From Planctomycetes bacterium syqfu (GTDB lineage: Bacteria > Planctomycetota > Phycisphaerae > Phycisphaerales > Phycisphaeraceae): a stretch of 64,000 nucleotides of DNA. The stretch lies in the NCBI GenBank assembly GCA_020974905.1, contig CP087563.1, forward strand, positions 4,030,001 to 4,094,000, written 5' to 3'. Of the stretch, positions 1 through 7,997 are shown in pieces. Within the stretch, counting starts at the first letter, position 1. Each line of letters begins with the position of its first letter. The notes under the pieces are model-generated. The model was not told where the DNA came from. It saw nothing but the letters and a program-made list of their open reading frames with translations, and did not search any database. Position numbers and translations under genes: made by a program.

Positions 1-218
1 TTGGTTGACTGCTGCAAATCACCTGCATCAAACTGACGCTGAGCAGCCTGAAGCAGCAGGCCACCGCGGGCATCCTTCCAACGCTGTTCGGCGCTGGCGA
101 CATTCTTCTCGTGATTCGTCGGCCCGGAGGCACAACCGATCACCACCAGACTCGCGCCCGCAAGCAGCGTGGTGGTCAAACACCGTGTTGCCCAACTGTG
201 ATTGTTCCTGCTGTTCAT
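1..218 (-). CDS. Lipoprotein, N-terminal part (runs off the window)
   Basis: Partial gene whose start lies at 218 and whose 3' end is beyond base 1. The translation begins MNSRNNHSWATRC, followed by a hydrophobic stretch ending in the lipobox VIGC, so the protein should be a lipoprotein anchored through that cysteine. The visible mature part (AEQRWKDARGGLLLQAAQRQF...) is helical and Gln/Ala-rich, which resembles the start of a tetratricopeptide protein; that is inference. A purine-rich stretch (AAGAGAAG) precedes the ATG. It lies 71 bases after the secretin gene in the same direction and is probably the last visible gene of the pil operon, where a lipoprotein could act as a pilotin or assembly factor. 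Confidence 0.7.
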   Translation of the reverse strand, partial: MNSRNNHSWATRCLTTTLLAGASLVVIGCASGPTNHEKNVASAEQRWKDARGGLLLQAAQRQFDAGDLQQST

Positions 219-289
219 GGAAGCTTCTCTTTTCATTTCCAATGTCGCGTCTTTTTCCATCACGTTTGATCTGACTGGCGTCAATCGAC

Positions 290-2113
290 TTAATCAACGG
301 GAACCGAAGCGGTCTGGTTAACCGTCTTTTTCATAGGCTGTTCTTCAGCTTCTTCGGCCGCGTTGACATCAAACACCTTGGCTGGCTGTCCCAGTTCCTT
401 TTCAATGATCTGCTTGGAGAAATCATCGAGATAGAACTGCTCAGCCGGTGCATCGAGTTTTTCGAGGATCTTGGCCTTGAGCGAACGAGCCTGGTGATAG
501 GTGGGGTCCAGACGCAAAGCCATTTCGATATTCATCAAAGCGCGGCGATGATCACCAGCCTTGTAGCAGGTCATCGCATTACGCATGTGATCCGAAACCA
601 TCTTGGTGCGTGAGAACGGCAGTAAACCTTGACGTGATCCGAACTGTGCGGTGCGGACATTGTCCTGCATCTTTTCGCCTTCGGCGTAGAGTGAATCATC
701 ACGCACAATCGTCGGCGTCACCAGGAAAATCGTCTCCGTGCGACTGACACTGTCAGCCTGATCGCGGAACGCCGCACCGAGTACCGGCACATCACCCAGG
801 AAAGGTGTCTGCTGACGGGTGACGGAATTTTCTTCACGGATCAGACCACCCAGGACAACCGTATTGCCATTGCGGACGATCACGTTGGTGATCATGCTTT
901 GTTCGTCTTTGTCGATACCTTGTGTTTCACCCAGGTCCACACGCTGACCGCTGGAGATTTCAGGTTTGAGTTCCATGCGGATGAAGTTGTCGGAACTGAT
1001 GAACGGGCGGATACGCAGCTTGGTACCTGAGTCCACCGTTTCGACACTGGTGCTGGTGGTGGTGTCCACCGTCTTGGTGATGAGCACGGCCTGGGCGAGT
1101 GTGTCACGGACTTCAGCACGCTGACGGTTAAGCACGAGCAACTTGGGGTTGGCAACCACCGTGGTGTCCACGACTTTATCCAGGGCATGGATGAAAGCTG
1201 CAACACCATCACGGACGAAACCGACTTGCGTACCACCGGAGGAGGCAATATTGCCCGAGTTACCAAAACTCGTCTGCACCGCGGTTGCTGAACCGGTGAT
1301 GGTCTGGGTGACCATGTCATTGATCACGCTGATGGGGTTGGTGGCTTCGGCCAGGGTCATGTCTGCCACCGCAGTGATGTCCACGCCAAAGGCATTGTCT
1401 TCGTTGAGTGTCGCACGCAGGATGGTTGATTCGATGAGCACCTGTTCGGGGCGACGATCGAGTTCCTCGATCACCTTGCAGACTTCGTCAACATTCTTCT
1501 TGCTGTCACGGACGACAATGGTTTCGTAGTGAGCAAAGCTGTTGGCACCCCCGTCGGACTCCTCAGCTTCAAAGCCCTCTTCGGCCTTGGTGTTGTAGGA
1601 GATCTTACCCGCAGCCGAGAGAAGCGGTTCGACAAAGGTCTTGGCTTCTTCTGCGGTGATGTAGTTCAAACGGACGATGCGCGAGATGAGTTTGCTCTTG
1701 GCCTCGTCGGAGGCTTTGAGTTCATCGTTGGTGTACACATGAATGAAGTTGCCATCTTCGCGATAGGCAAGTCCGTAGGGTTTGAGCAGACCGTCGAGCA
1801 CTTCATACAAGTCCGCGCCGTAGACGCGGCCGGAGACCGTGCCGGTGACACCGGGGCTTGGGATGATATTGCGTTGGGACTGCAGGCTCAACAGGTTGAG
1901 GACCTGCGTGATATCCTGATCGCGCAGATCAAGATCGATGAGCCCCTGCTGGGAGACAGCGACATTGTCCGTGGTGACGGGTGCTGCCTCGGGGGTCAGT
2001 TCAAACAGGTTCTTGGCGGTGTTGGTGGTGGTCTGAGCGTTGACGTTGATGGCGGTCAAGCTCAGCATCCCCACGAAACAAGCCGTTCTGATGATGGTGC
2101 GATTTAAAGACAC
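290..2113 (-). CDS. Type II/IV secretin (PilQ/GspD family)
   Basis: Outer-membrane channel protein of the secretin family, 607 residues. A signal peptide is visible (MSLNRTIIRTACFVGMLSLT, then A-x-A before QTTTN). A secretin N-terminal short domain (DLDLRDQDITQVLNLLSLQS, about 59-78) and an N0/N1-like part are followed by the C-terminal secretin domain with VPVLGAAFR and TIFLVTPTIV near residues 440-480. About 70 residues around 505-550 then form a TPR-like helix pair (AMTCYKAGDHRRALMNIEMA), not usual in proteobacterial PilQ. The start is GTG, placed 8 bases after GGAG. It is the fifth gene of a PilM-N-O-P-Q order, which argues for a type IV pilus-like or combined pilus/secretion machine. Confidence 0.9.
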   Translation of the reverse strand: MSLNRTIIRTACFVGMLSLTAINVNAQTTTNTAKNLFELTPEAAPVTTDNVAVSQQGLIDLDLRDQDITQVLNLLSLQSQRNIIPSPGVTGTVSGRVYGADLYEVLDGLLKPYGLAYREDGNFIHVYTNDELKASDEAKSKLISRIVRLNYITAEEAKTFVEPLLSAAGKISYNTKAEEGFEAEESDGGANSFAHYETIVVRDSKKNVDEVCKVIEELDRRPEQVLIESTILRATLNEDNAFGVDITAVADMTLAEATNPISVINDMVTQTITGSATAVQTSFGNSGNIASSGGTQVGFVRDGVAAFIHALDKVVDTTVVANPKLLVLNRQRAEVRDTLAQAVLITKTVDTTTSTSVETVDSGTKLRIRPFISSDNFIRMELKPEISSGQRVDLGETQGIDKDEQSMITNVIVRNGNTVVLGGLIREENSVTRQQTPFLGDVPVLGAAFRDQADSVSRTETIFLVTPTIVRDDSLYAEGEKMQDNVRTAQFGSRQGLLPFSRTKMVSDHMRNAMTCYKAGDHRRALMNIEMALRLDPTYHQARSLKAKILEKLDAPAEQFYLDDFSKQIIEKELGQPAKVFDVNAAEEAEEQPMKKTVNQTASVPVD

Positions 2114-2165
2114 CTTTTAATCTCCCTGGAGTCATTGCAGTGCAATCAACTCCGACTTCTCTCTC

Positions 2166-2732
2166 TTAGTTCATTCTTAAAGAAACCAGCCGGCCGTTGA
2201 ACTCCAGAATGACCTGGCGATTGCGTACCTCTTTGAGAACCAAACCTTCGAAGGTCTGGCCCACCTGCACGATTCGGCCGTTGATCACAGCGGCAGGACG
2301 TGCACCCATAACAGTGGATTGAAGCCTGATGCGACCGACCATGGTCTGAAGCTGTTCTTCAACGGCATCGGGCTGAGGCTGATCGTTTTTGATAGTGTCG
2401 GACACTTCCTGCTTGGCCTCGGGTTCTTCCTGCATGGGATACTCCGAGAGGTTCACTGCAAACAGGTCGCGTTGGCTGACCGGGGGAATGTCCACCTCGA
2501 CGATGGGCTTATCGGGGTTGACCACTTTACGGCGCAGGGCGTCGGTGGACGGCGTCGAGGACGGTGTTGCAGCAGCGGTTGCTGCAGGTGTTGCCACCGC
2601 GGTGCGCGGGACCTGCTTGAGGATCAGACGTCCCCATAACAGCAGCATCACACACGCCAGCCCAACGATCAGGCCAAGCTTCTTTTTATCCTGCAAAAGC
2701 AGGGCTTTTTGTTGCTGGAGCCATGGACTCAT
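2166..2732 (-). CDS. PilP-like / GspC-like inner-membrane linker protein
   Basis: Protein of 188 residues with one N-terminal membrane helix (about 19-36), a low-complexity Ala/Thr/Pro linker (about 43-65) and a small C-terminal beta domain (RIVQVGQTFEGLVLKEVRNR), the layout expected of PilP or GspC/GspB proteins that tie the inner-membrane assembly platform to the secretin. Its ATG overlaps the stop of the preceding PilO gene (ATGA), indicating translational coupling. The position directly before the secretin gene matches the pilMNOPQ order. Assignment rests on topology and context more than on sequence identity. Confidence 0.7.
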   Translation of the reverse strand: MSPWLQQQKALLLQDKKKLGLIVGLACVMLLLWGRLILKQVPRTAVATPAATAAATPSSTPSTDALRRKVVNPDKPIVEVDIPPVSQRDLFAVNLSEYPMQEEPEAKQEVSDTIKNDQPQPDAVEEQLQTMVGRIRLQSTVMGARPAAVINGRIVQVGQTFEGLVLKEVRNRQVILEFNGRLVSLRMN

Positions 2733-3277
2733 GATGCCTTATCTCCTTCCGGGGCGAAGAACACCATCATGCGAATGTTCACGGCAATGGGCTTGTCCAT
2801 ATCCCGTGGGCTTCGCTGCATACTCAGGCGGTTGACAAAAATCGGGTAGTTCAGATTTTCCATGTATCGCACAAACACATCTGCCTGGTCATACTGACCC
2901 ATGAAGCTGATCGTCAGTGGAATAGTGGTGTAGTCCGGGAAGAACTCCGGGCTCTGGGTGTGCGTGGTCTGGTTTTCGATGCCCAGGCGACGCAGTTCAC
3001 TGGAGAGCTTGCGAAGCAGGATCGCCAATTCACCACGATCAACCAACTGCTTGTCGATCTGCGAGATCACCGTGGTCATGTCGTTGACCTGGTTGTTGAT
3101 CTCGGTGAGGATCGCGGCTTTGGTCATCTGCACTTCCAACTCGGCCTGCACCTTGGCAAGATCAGCCTTGGCGGCGGACATGCGTTTGTGATGCGGCAGC
3201 CATGCGACGAGGCAGAAAACCACCACAATCAAAAAGCCTGCACCGATGGACATCCAAATGTCTTTCTTACTCGACAT
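2729..3277 (-). CDS. pilO: PilO-like pilus assembly protein
   Basis: Protein of 182 residues with one N-terminal transmembrane helix (about 10-28), a coiled-coil segment (SAAKADLAKVQAELEVQMTK) and a ferredoxin-like C-terminal domain ending in MVFFAPEG. PilO dimerises with PilN in the inner-membrane alignment complex. The start MSSKKDIW was chosen because GGAGG lies 6 bases before it; the reading frame is open further upstream but that part overlaps PilN in a different frame. It overlaps the 3' end of the PilN gene by 11 bases and the start of the next gene by 4 bases. Confidence 0.8.
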   Translation of the reverse strand: MSSKKDIWMSIGAGFLIVVVFCLVAWLPHHKRMSAAKADLAKVQAELEVQMTKAAILTEINNQVNDMTTVISQIDKQLVDRGELAILLRKLSSELRRLGIENQTTHTQSPEFFPDYTTIPLTISFMGQYDQADVFVRYMENLNYPIFVNRLSMQRSPRDMDKPIAVNIRMMVFFAPEGDKAS

Positions 3278-3971
3278 GAGCCACCTCCTTGCCAATCTCA
3301 GTTTCGGTTGTCTGTGGAACAGGTGCCTGGTAAATGCAGTCCAGTGACACTTCCATTTCCAACCGGAACTCACGGGCCATCACTTTGTCGATGGCAGCAC
3401 TCTTGGCGTAACGCATTTTCACGTTCTGGAAAATCGGGTTGGCTGACAACGCACCCACCAGGTTGGCCACATCCACGTCCGACGGACTTAAGCCCATGAC
3501 CTGAATCTGCATGACACGTTCCTGAACCTTGACGATCTTCTGCTTCTTCGAAGACTTCTTTTTGCTTGTTGCTGATTTTTTCAGATCACTCAGATCAAGC
3601 TTCGGTGCATCGGATGAACAGGTAATTTCAGTCAAAGCCATCCGCGGCGGGAGAACCTGTGAAATGGATGCCAGGATCGAGGACATGTTCAGCGGCATGG
3701 CCAAACCATCATGAACCGCCAACTGCAATTTGAGTTGCTGTTGTTGTGCCTTGAGCTTGGACACTTCCGTGCTGCGTAACTCGGCGGCAGCCAGTTCCTC
3801 GGACTTGCGTTCGACCTGGCTGCGGATCGACATGACCCGACCGGATTGACCGGCAAAGAGTGCCAAGCCAATGAGCACCATCCCGCAGAGAATGACCACT
3901 TCGCGGAAAAGTCGCTGACGACGATTTTGGGCTTCCAGAAATGACTGGGGCAGGAAATTGATCTCGTTCAT
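3267..3971 (-). CDS. pilN: PilN-like pilus assembly protein
   Basis: Protein of 234 residues starting MNEINFLPQSFLEAQNRR, the characteristic PilN opening (N-[FL]-LP) that in known systems docks into PilM. A membrane helix follows (ILCGMVLIGLALFAG), then a coiled coil and a periplasmic domain with a Lys/Ser-rich insertion (KKSATSKKKSSKKQK) around 145-160. The start at 3971 overlaps the PilM stop as ATGA; an upstream in-frame extension of 18 residues lies inside PilM and is not needed. Confidence 0.85.
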   Translation of the reverse strand: MNEINFLPQSFLEAQNRRQRLFREVVILCGMVLIGLALFAGQSGRVMSIRSQVERKSEELAAAELRSTEVSKLKAQQQQLKLQLAVHDGLAMPLNMSSILASISQVLPPRMALTEITCSSDAPKLDLSDLKKSATSKKKSSKKQKIVKVQERVMQIQVMGLSPSDVDVANLVGALSANPIFQNVKMRYAKSAAIDKVMAREFRLEMEVSLDCIYQAPVPQTTETEIGKEVAHVE

Positions 3972-5065
3972 GCTGCCTGTCCTTTCTGCATCACGTGATG
4001 GGGCATCCGCATGGCAAGACCACATGCCAGAACCTGGTTATCCACATGCTTCTGACCTTCGAGCATCGGCGGCGCATCAAGCTTCAAGCCCGAGCTTTCC
4101 TCAATGGTGCGAAGGAAATTGGCATCGCGACTCAAACCACCGGTCACCCAGGCACGCTCGGGACGATGGCCTCGGAAAGTCACTGAGAAGTAACGCATAC
4201 ACAGACTGATCTCACGCGTGAGTTCTGAGGCGATCAATCGCTGAGCATCCGCCAGGGCGCGACCGATGGTCGGTTCACCCGGCTTGACGGTGTCGGATGT
4301 TTGCGCTTCATCTTCGCGTTTGAGAATGTTGATACGTGCGTCATCAATATCCTGAATACCGAGATTGAGTTTACCTGCGAGGTATTCATTGATCTGACGG
4401 CCGGCTGCATCAATCTGCTTGTAAAACAACACGCGACCGTGACGGCAAATCAGAATCTTGGAAAAGTCATAACCCAGATCGAGAATGACCACCGCCTGAT
4501 CGTCTTCGTCCGCTGCCTGGTGATAGTTGGCCCAACGTGCCAGGGCACTGGGGGCTGCTTCCACCGCGACGGGAACCAGATTGCATTGATTCAGCAGATC
4601 GACATGTTGCTCGATGAGTTGTTTCTTGACTGCGAGGATGATGATCTCCTGCTTCTGCTCATCGCCCTGGCGGACTTCTCCGACGTTGAGATATTGCAGT
4701 TCGACATCATCAAGGGATAAATGCAGACGGTCGGACGCTTCCCAGAGCACCGCCTGACGAATTTCGTTGGGGGGCATGAGGGGAATGCGGATGTTCTTGT
4801 AAATAACAGAATGGGCTGGCAGTGATGTCACCACGTTGTTGCCGTTGAAATCGCCCTGCTCCATGGCAGCCTGGATCGCCTCGACGATGGCTTTTTCACG
4901 CATAACACCCTGGGCAGGCAATCCCGGGTCCAAAGGCTGGACGCTACTGGCGGTGACCACAGCCTGGCCGCCGCGTTCGGTTAACTGCATCAGCCGGACA
5001 GCGTAGGCACCGATGTCGATGCCGATGGCATATTTGCTGGTCTTGAGTAGATGCTTAAGCACCAT
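3968..5065 (-). CDS. pilM: PilM-like actin-fold pilus assembly ATPase
   Basis: Protein of 365 residues of the actin/FtsA-like PilM family: phosphate-1-like motif YAIGIDIGAYAVRLMQL near the N-terminus, SLPAHSVIYKNIRIP around 90-105, the second phosphate motif VVILDLGYDFSKI in the middle and VTGGLSRDANF near the C-terminus. PilM is cytoplasmic and recruits PilN. Excellent ribosome binding site (AAGGAG, 4 bases before the ATG). It is the first gene of the operon; the 508 bases upstream hold a large inverted repeat and the terminator of the upstream pilin gene, so the operon promoter should lie between 5066 and about 5380. Confidence 0.9.
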   Translation of the reverse strand: MVLKHLLKTSKYAIGIDIGAYAVRLMQLTERGGQAVVTASSVQPLDPGLPAQGVMREKAIVEAIQAAMEQGDFNGNNVVTSLPAHSVIYKNIRIPLMPPNEIRQAVLWEASDRLHLSLDDVELQYLNVGEVRQGDEQKQEIIILAVKKQLIEQHVDLLNQCNLVPVAVEAAPSALARWANYHQAADEDDQAVVILDLGYDFSKILICRHGRVLFYKQIDAAGRQINEYLAGKLNLGIQDIDDARINILKREDEAQTSDTVKPGEPTIGRALADAQRLIASELTREISLCMRYFSVTFRGHRPERAWVTGGLSRDANFLRTIEESSGLKLDAPPMLEGQKHVDNQVLACGLAMRMPHHVMQKGQAA

Positions 5066-5378
5066 CCGTCTCCTTTGCTTCTCTATTCCCGATCATCAAT
5101 CCAAGTGCGTCACGCAAAGGCAAACCATTGAGACAGAAAATGGCAGTGAGTTTGCGTTCTCTCGGATCGGACCCCACGCCTTACAGCGCGTTGTCACTGA
5201 TTTATTCGGCAGAATCCCAACCCAACTGAGGTCAACACGCGCCCGATAAGCAAAAAAAGTGAGAAAATAGGTAATTTGAATTTGGCCAAATCAGAACTGA
5301 AATATCCAGAAATTCGCACCCAACCACGTCATCAAACAGGTCCGACGGACTTATCAAAGTAGTTCTGACAGGACCCCA

Positions 5379-5484
5379 TCAAGTGCCGCGCACGCAGTAA
5401 GCGGTTGCCTTGAATTCATATTGGTTGTGGTTCACCTGTGGGTATGCGCCTGTCGGTACCGCTTACTGCGTGCGCGGCTCTTGA
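5379..5484. repeat. Long inverted repeat (27-bp arms, 52-bp spacer)
   Basis: The arms 5379-5405 and 5458-5484 are reverse complements at 26 of 27 positions; the inner 21 (5385-5405 against 5458-5478) match perfectly. The spacer has no obvious structure. It lies between a terminated pilin gene and the PilM operon, outside any credible gene. It could be a small non-autonomous mobile element, or a long hairpin acting as a transcript end or leader. There is no poly-T tract at either edge. Confidence 0.8.
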
Positions 5485-5517
5485 GGGAGACAGGCCGATA
5501 ACAATGCAACAGTGCGC

Positions 5518-5551
5518 AAAAAAACACCCCGACGCGAAGTCGAGGTGTTTT
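5518..5551 (-). terminator. Rho-independent terminator of the GspG-like pilin gene
   Basis: Read on the minus strand it is AAAACACCTCGAC, a TTCGC-type loop, then GTCGGGGTGTTTT, followed by a run of seven T. The arms pair over 12 of 13 positions. It begins 22 bases after the stop codon of the pilin gene at 5574. Confidence 0.9.
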
Positions 5552-5573
5552 GATTTCAAATTGGATCTCTGTC

Positions 5574-6089
5574 TTAGCCACCCTGCTGTTCGGTGACCAG
5601 AACGATGTCGCCATCCGCTTCTTTCAGGCCGACTTTGTCAGCATTGGCGGAGCTGAGGATACCACGGATTTCACCGGTGGTCTGATCATATGCCCAGCCA
5701 GCGGTACCGGTGGTGGAAGGATCGTCACCCACGGTTAAAGTGGAGATGGTGCTGGCACCACCAAAGGAGTTGGTCGGAGCCTTCTGCAGGTAGGGACCAA
5801 AGCCGCCATCGGCATCAACGGTACCTGAAGCATCGGTCTTCTTGGTCAGCAGTTCCCAGCCATCGTCACCGGTGAGGTCAGGATAAGCATCGTTGTGCTG
5901 AACGCGATAGAGTTCCAGTTGGCTGCGGATGGTCTGCAACTGAGTCGTCAGGGCGTTGGCCTTGGCGGTATCGGATGCAGAGGTGAATTGGGGGATGACG
6001 ATCGCGGACAGGATGCCCAGGATCACCACGACGATCAGGATTTCAACGAGTGTGAAACCAGCGTTGTGTGCGTGTTTGCGAGTGTTCAT
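5574..6089 (-). CDS. GspG-like major pseudopilin / type IV pilin-like protein
   Basis: Prepilin of 171 residues. The leader MNTRKHAHNAG ends in Gly before the conserved FTLVEILIVVVILGILSAIV helix with Glu at +5, so prepilin peptidase should cut between G and F. The rest resembles GspG: a short amphipathic helix (LTTQLQTIRSQLELYRVQHND) and a small C-terminal domain with PYLQKAPTNSFGG and DQTTGEIRGI. The start at 6089 was chosen for AGGAG about 7 bases upstream. It is a single-gene unit with its own terminator just upstream of PilMNOPQ, and is a likely main subunit for that machine. Confidence 0.9.
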   Translation of the reverse strand: MNTRKHAHNAGFTLVEILIVVVILGILSAIVIPQFTSASDTAKANALTTQLQTIRSQLELYRVQHNDAYPDLTGDDGWELLTKKTDASGTVDADGGFGPYLQKAPTNSFGGASTISTLTVGDDPSTTGTAGWAYDQTTGEIRGILSSANADKVGLKEADGDIVLVTEQQGG

Positions 6090-6614
6090 TTGAGTTGCTC
6101 CTCTAATTAACTTGACCATGCAATGAATGATTGTTGTTTTCGAACCTTGTTAAATCAGACACATCGGTGTCTGTACTTTCAGTGTCAAACCTTGACGATC
6201 AGACCCCCCTATGATTTGGGTCCGGAAAATTTACCCGGGTCAGAGTTGGGCCCAATCCTCACGCGGGTATTCGTTCGAGGTTTCTGCCCAATTCATCGTC
6301 GAGGCATTTGACGAACTTGATGATCTTTATCACTTCGAAAGTAAAACAGGTCGGTCTGTAACGGTTATCCATTCCGCATCGTCTGCTTGAAACTAATTCA
6401 ACGATATCCTTCCCCCTGCTGTCCAATATCACCCTGAGATTTCAAGCAAAAACGATCGCGGTGTAACGACTGGCGAAACTGGTCAACCTATTTTGAATCA
6501 CGCAATAACCTGTGATAACACAGAACTGCAATAGCCAGATTGCTTATTTGCCGTGGGTATCTAACCGAATAAAAGACTTATGTAATCCCGGACGTCTAAC
6601 CGCGGAACAGCAAC
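6090..6614. other. Divergent intergenic region, pilin / histidine kinase
   Basis: 525 bases without a credible gene. It contains a perfect hairpin CAGACAC-ATCG-GTGTCTG at 6156-6173, in the 5' region of the pilin transcript. On the minus strand, TTGACA at about 6183-6188 could be a -35 box but no good -10 box follows, the hairpin occupying that place. No known riboswitch was recognised. Confidence 0.5.
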
Positions 6615-7736
6615 GTGAACCAGAAGCGACCAGGTATCTTCAATATTCTGATCCTGTCCATGCTCATCTGCATCGGCACGGGTGTTGCGTTATTGCCCCT
6701 GCTCACGCGCGATGAACAGACGCCCTTTAACTGGCTCAGTGCCCTGCTGGCATTGGGACCGTTCACCGTTGTCGCAGCCGTCCTGGTGAGAAAGGAATAC
6801 CAGGTCCGCCGTCTTCGAAATGATCTGTTTCACAAGAAGACACAGCTACAACGAACACACAACCAACTCGACCAACTCAAAGAACAACTCGACCATGCAG
6901 CCAAGCTTGCAGGCGCAACCGAAATGGCAACGGGTATCCTGCATAACGTAGGTAACGTGCTCAACGGTGTGAATGTCAGCGTCAGTCAACTTACCCAATC
7001 CCTACACGATTCAAGAATGGATTCGCTAGGCTGCATCGTGGAGCTGATGCAAGAGCAAGGTGAAAACCTGCCCCACTTCATCACCGGTGATCCGCGTGGC
7101 AGGAACCTGGTCGAAGCGCTTGCTCAACTTGATCAGATCCGACAGGAAGAAGCCCAGTTTCTCGCCACCGAACTCAATGAACTGAGCCATGGTGTCCATC
7201 ACATGCGCAACATCATCGATATGCAGCAGTCTTCGGCCAAACAAGTCCACCAATACGAAGCCTTCAATGTCAGCGAGGTGATCGACGATGCAGCCAAACT
7301 CTATAGCAATGCACTGGAGCGTCTGAACATCCAACTGGTCAGAGAACTCGATGATACGCTGATGGCACAGACGGACCGCCCCAGTGTCATGCACATCCTC
7401 GTTAATCTCATCAGTAACGCACGCAACGCCATCGCCGAAACTACACATGATGGACCGCGCCTGATCACCATCAAAAGTCACGCTGTTTCACATTGGGCGC
7501 AGATTCAGATCATCGACACTGGCAGTGGCATCGCCCGGGAACATCTGAACCTGCTCTTTGATTATGGCTTTACCACCCGCGAAGCCGGCCACGGTTTTGG
7601 ACTGCATCACAGCATCAATGCCGCCAGAGAAATGGGCGGAACACTCACCGCAGCCAGCCAGGGCCCCAACACCGGCGCCACCTTCACACTCAGACTCCCT
7701 ACCGTGGCATCCGTCCCCAATGAAATTTTCTGCTAA
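6615..7736 (+). CDS. Membrane sensor histidine kinase, orphan
   Basis: Protein of 373 residues: two N-terminal membrane helices (about 8-29 and 41-58) with almost no periplasmic sensor between them, a coiled coil (about 64-97), a DHp domain with the unusual box GILHNVGNVLN (His110 as the presumed phospho-acceptor) instead of H-E-L-R-T-P, and a HATPase domain with N box LVNLISNARNAI, G1 DTGSGIA and G2 GHGFGLH. The HNVGN type is common in planctomycete kinases. The start is GTG with weak GGAA upstream. No response regulator is next to it, so its partner lies elsewhere. Confidence 0.85.
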   Translation: MNQKRPGIFNILILSMLICIGTGVALLPLLTRDEQTPFNWLSALLALGPFTVVAAVLVRKEYQVRRLRNDLFHKKTQLQRTHNQLDQLKEQLDHAAKLAGATEMATGILHNVGNVLNGVNVSVSQLTQSLHDSRMDSLGCIVELMQEQGENLPHFITGDPRGRNLVEALAQLDQIRQEEAQFLATELNELSHGVHHMRNIIDMQQSSAKQVHQYEAFNVSEVIDDAAKLYSNALERLNIQLVRELDDTLMAQTDRPSVMHILVNLISNARNAIAETTHDGPRLITIKSHAVSHWAQIQIIDTGSGIAREHLNLLFDYGFTTREAGHGFGLHHSINAAREMGGTLTAASQGPNTGATFTLRLPTVASVPNEIFC

Positions 7737-7997
7737 CGCTTAATGGTCACGAGCATCGTCGATGCATATCGACAAAGGCAAGAATCCATGCAGCAAGACA
7801 AAACGCTACAGATGAATTGGGAAGGTACTAGATACCACCCCAAGCCCCCCAGCAGGGATCCTTCGGCTTACAGCGGTTTATGTTATTCACTGCAAAGCCG
7901 CAGGAAGTTGCCCAGCAAATTCCTGCGGGTGGTTTGGATAGATTGCGATAAGCGTTTCACAATAACACATCACGATGCATAACGCGCCATGGCTCAA
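7737..7997. other. Convergent intergenic region with hairpin
   Basis: Between the convergent kinase and SulP genes. A perfect inverted repeat CCGCAGGAA/TTCCTGCGG (7898-7906 with 7920-7928) could terminate either gene, though there is no clean T run. The open frame at 7743-7982 gives no recognisable protein and is not called. Confidence 0.4.

Noticed and set aside
28-297. 89-codon minus frame at the left edge.
   Set aside because: The neighbouring frame (start 218) gives a clean lipoprotein signal and start context; this one is its shadow.
1143-2107. Long plus-strand open frames over the secretin gene.
   Set aside because: They are antisense shadows of a clearly conserved secretin with good codon pattern on the minus strand.
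5100-5200. Bases resembling the first half of a GEMM-I cyclic-di-GMP riboswitch (CACGCA-AGG-CAAACCAT ... ATGG) on the plus strand.
   Set aside because: The second half (tetraloop receptor and the second stem) is not recognisable, and the motif points away from pilM with no plus-strand gene downstream.
7743-7982. 79-codon frame downstream of the histidine kinase.
   Set aside because: No recognisable features, no ribosome binding site, and it covers a terminator-like hairpin.
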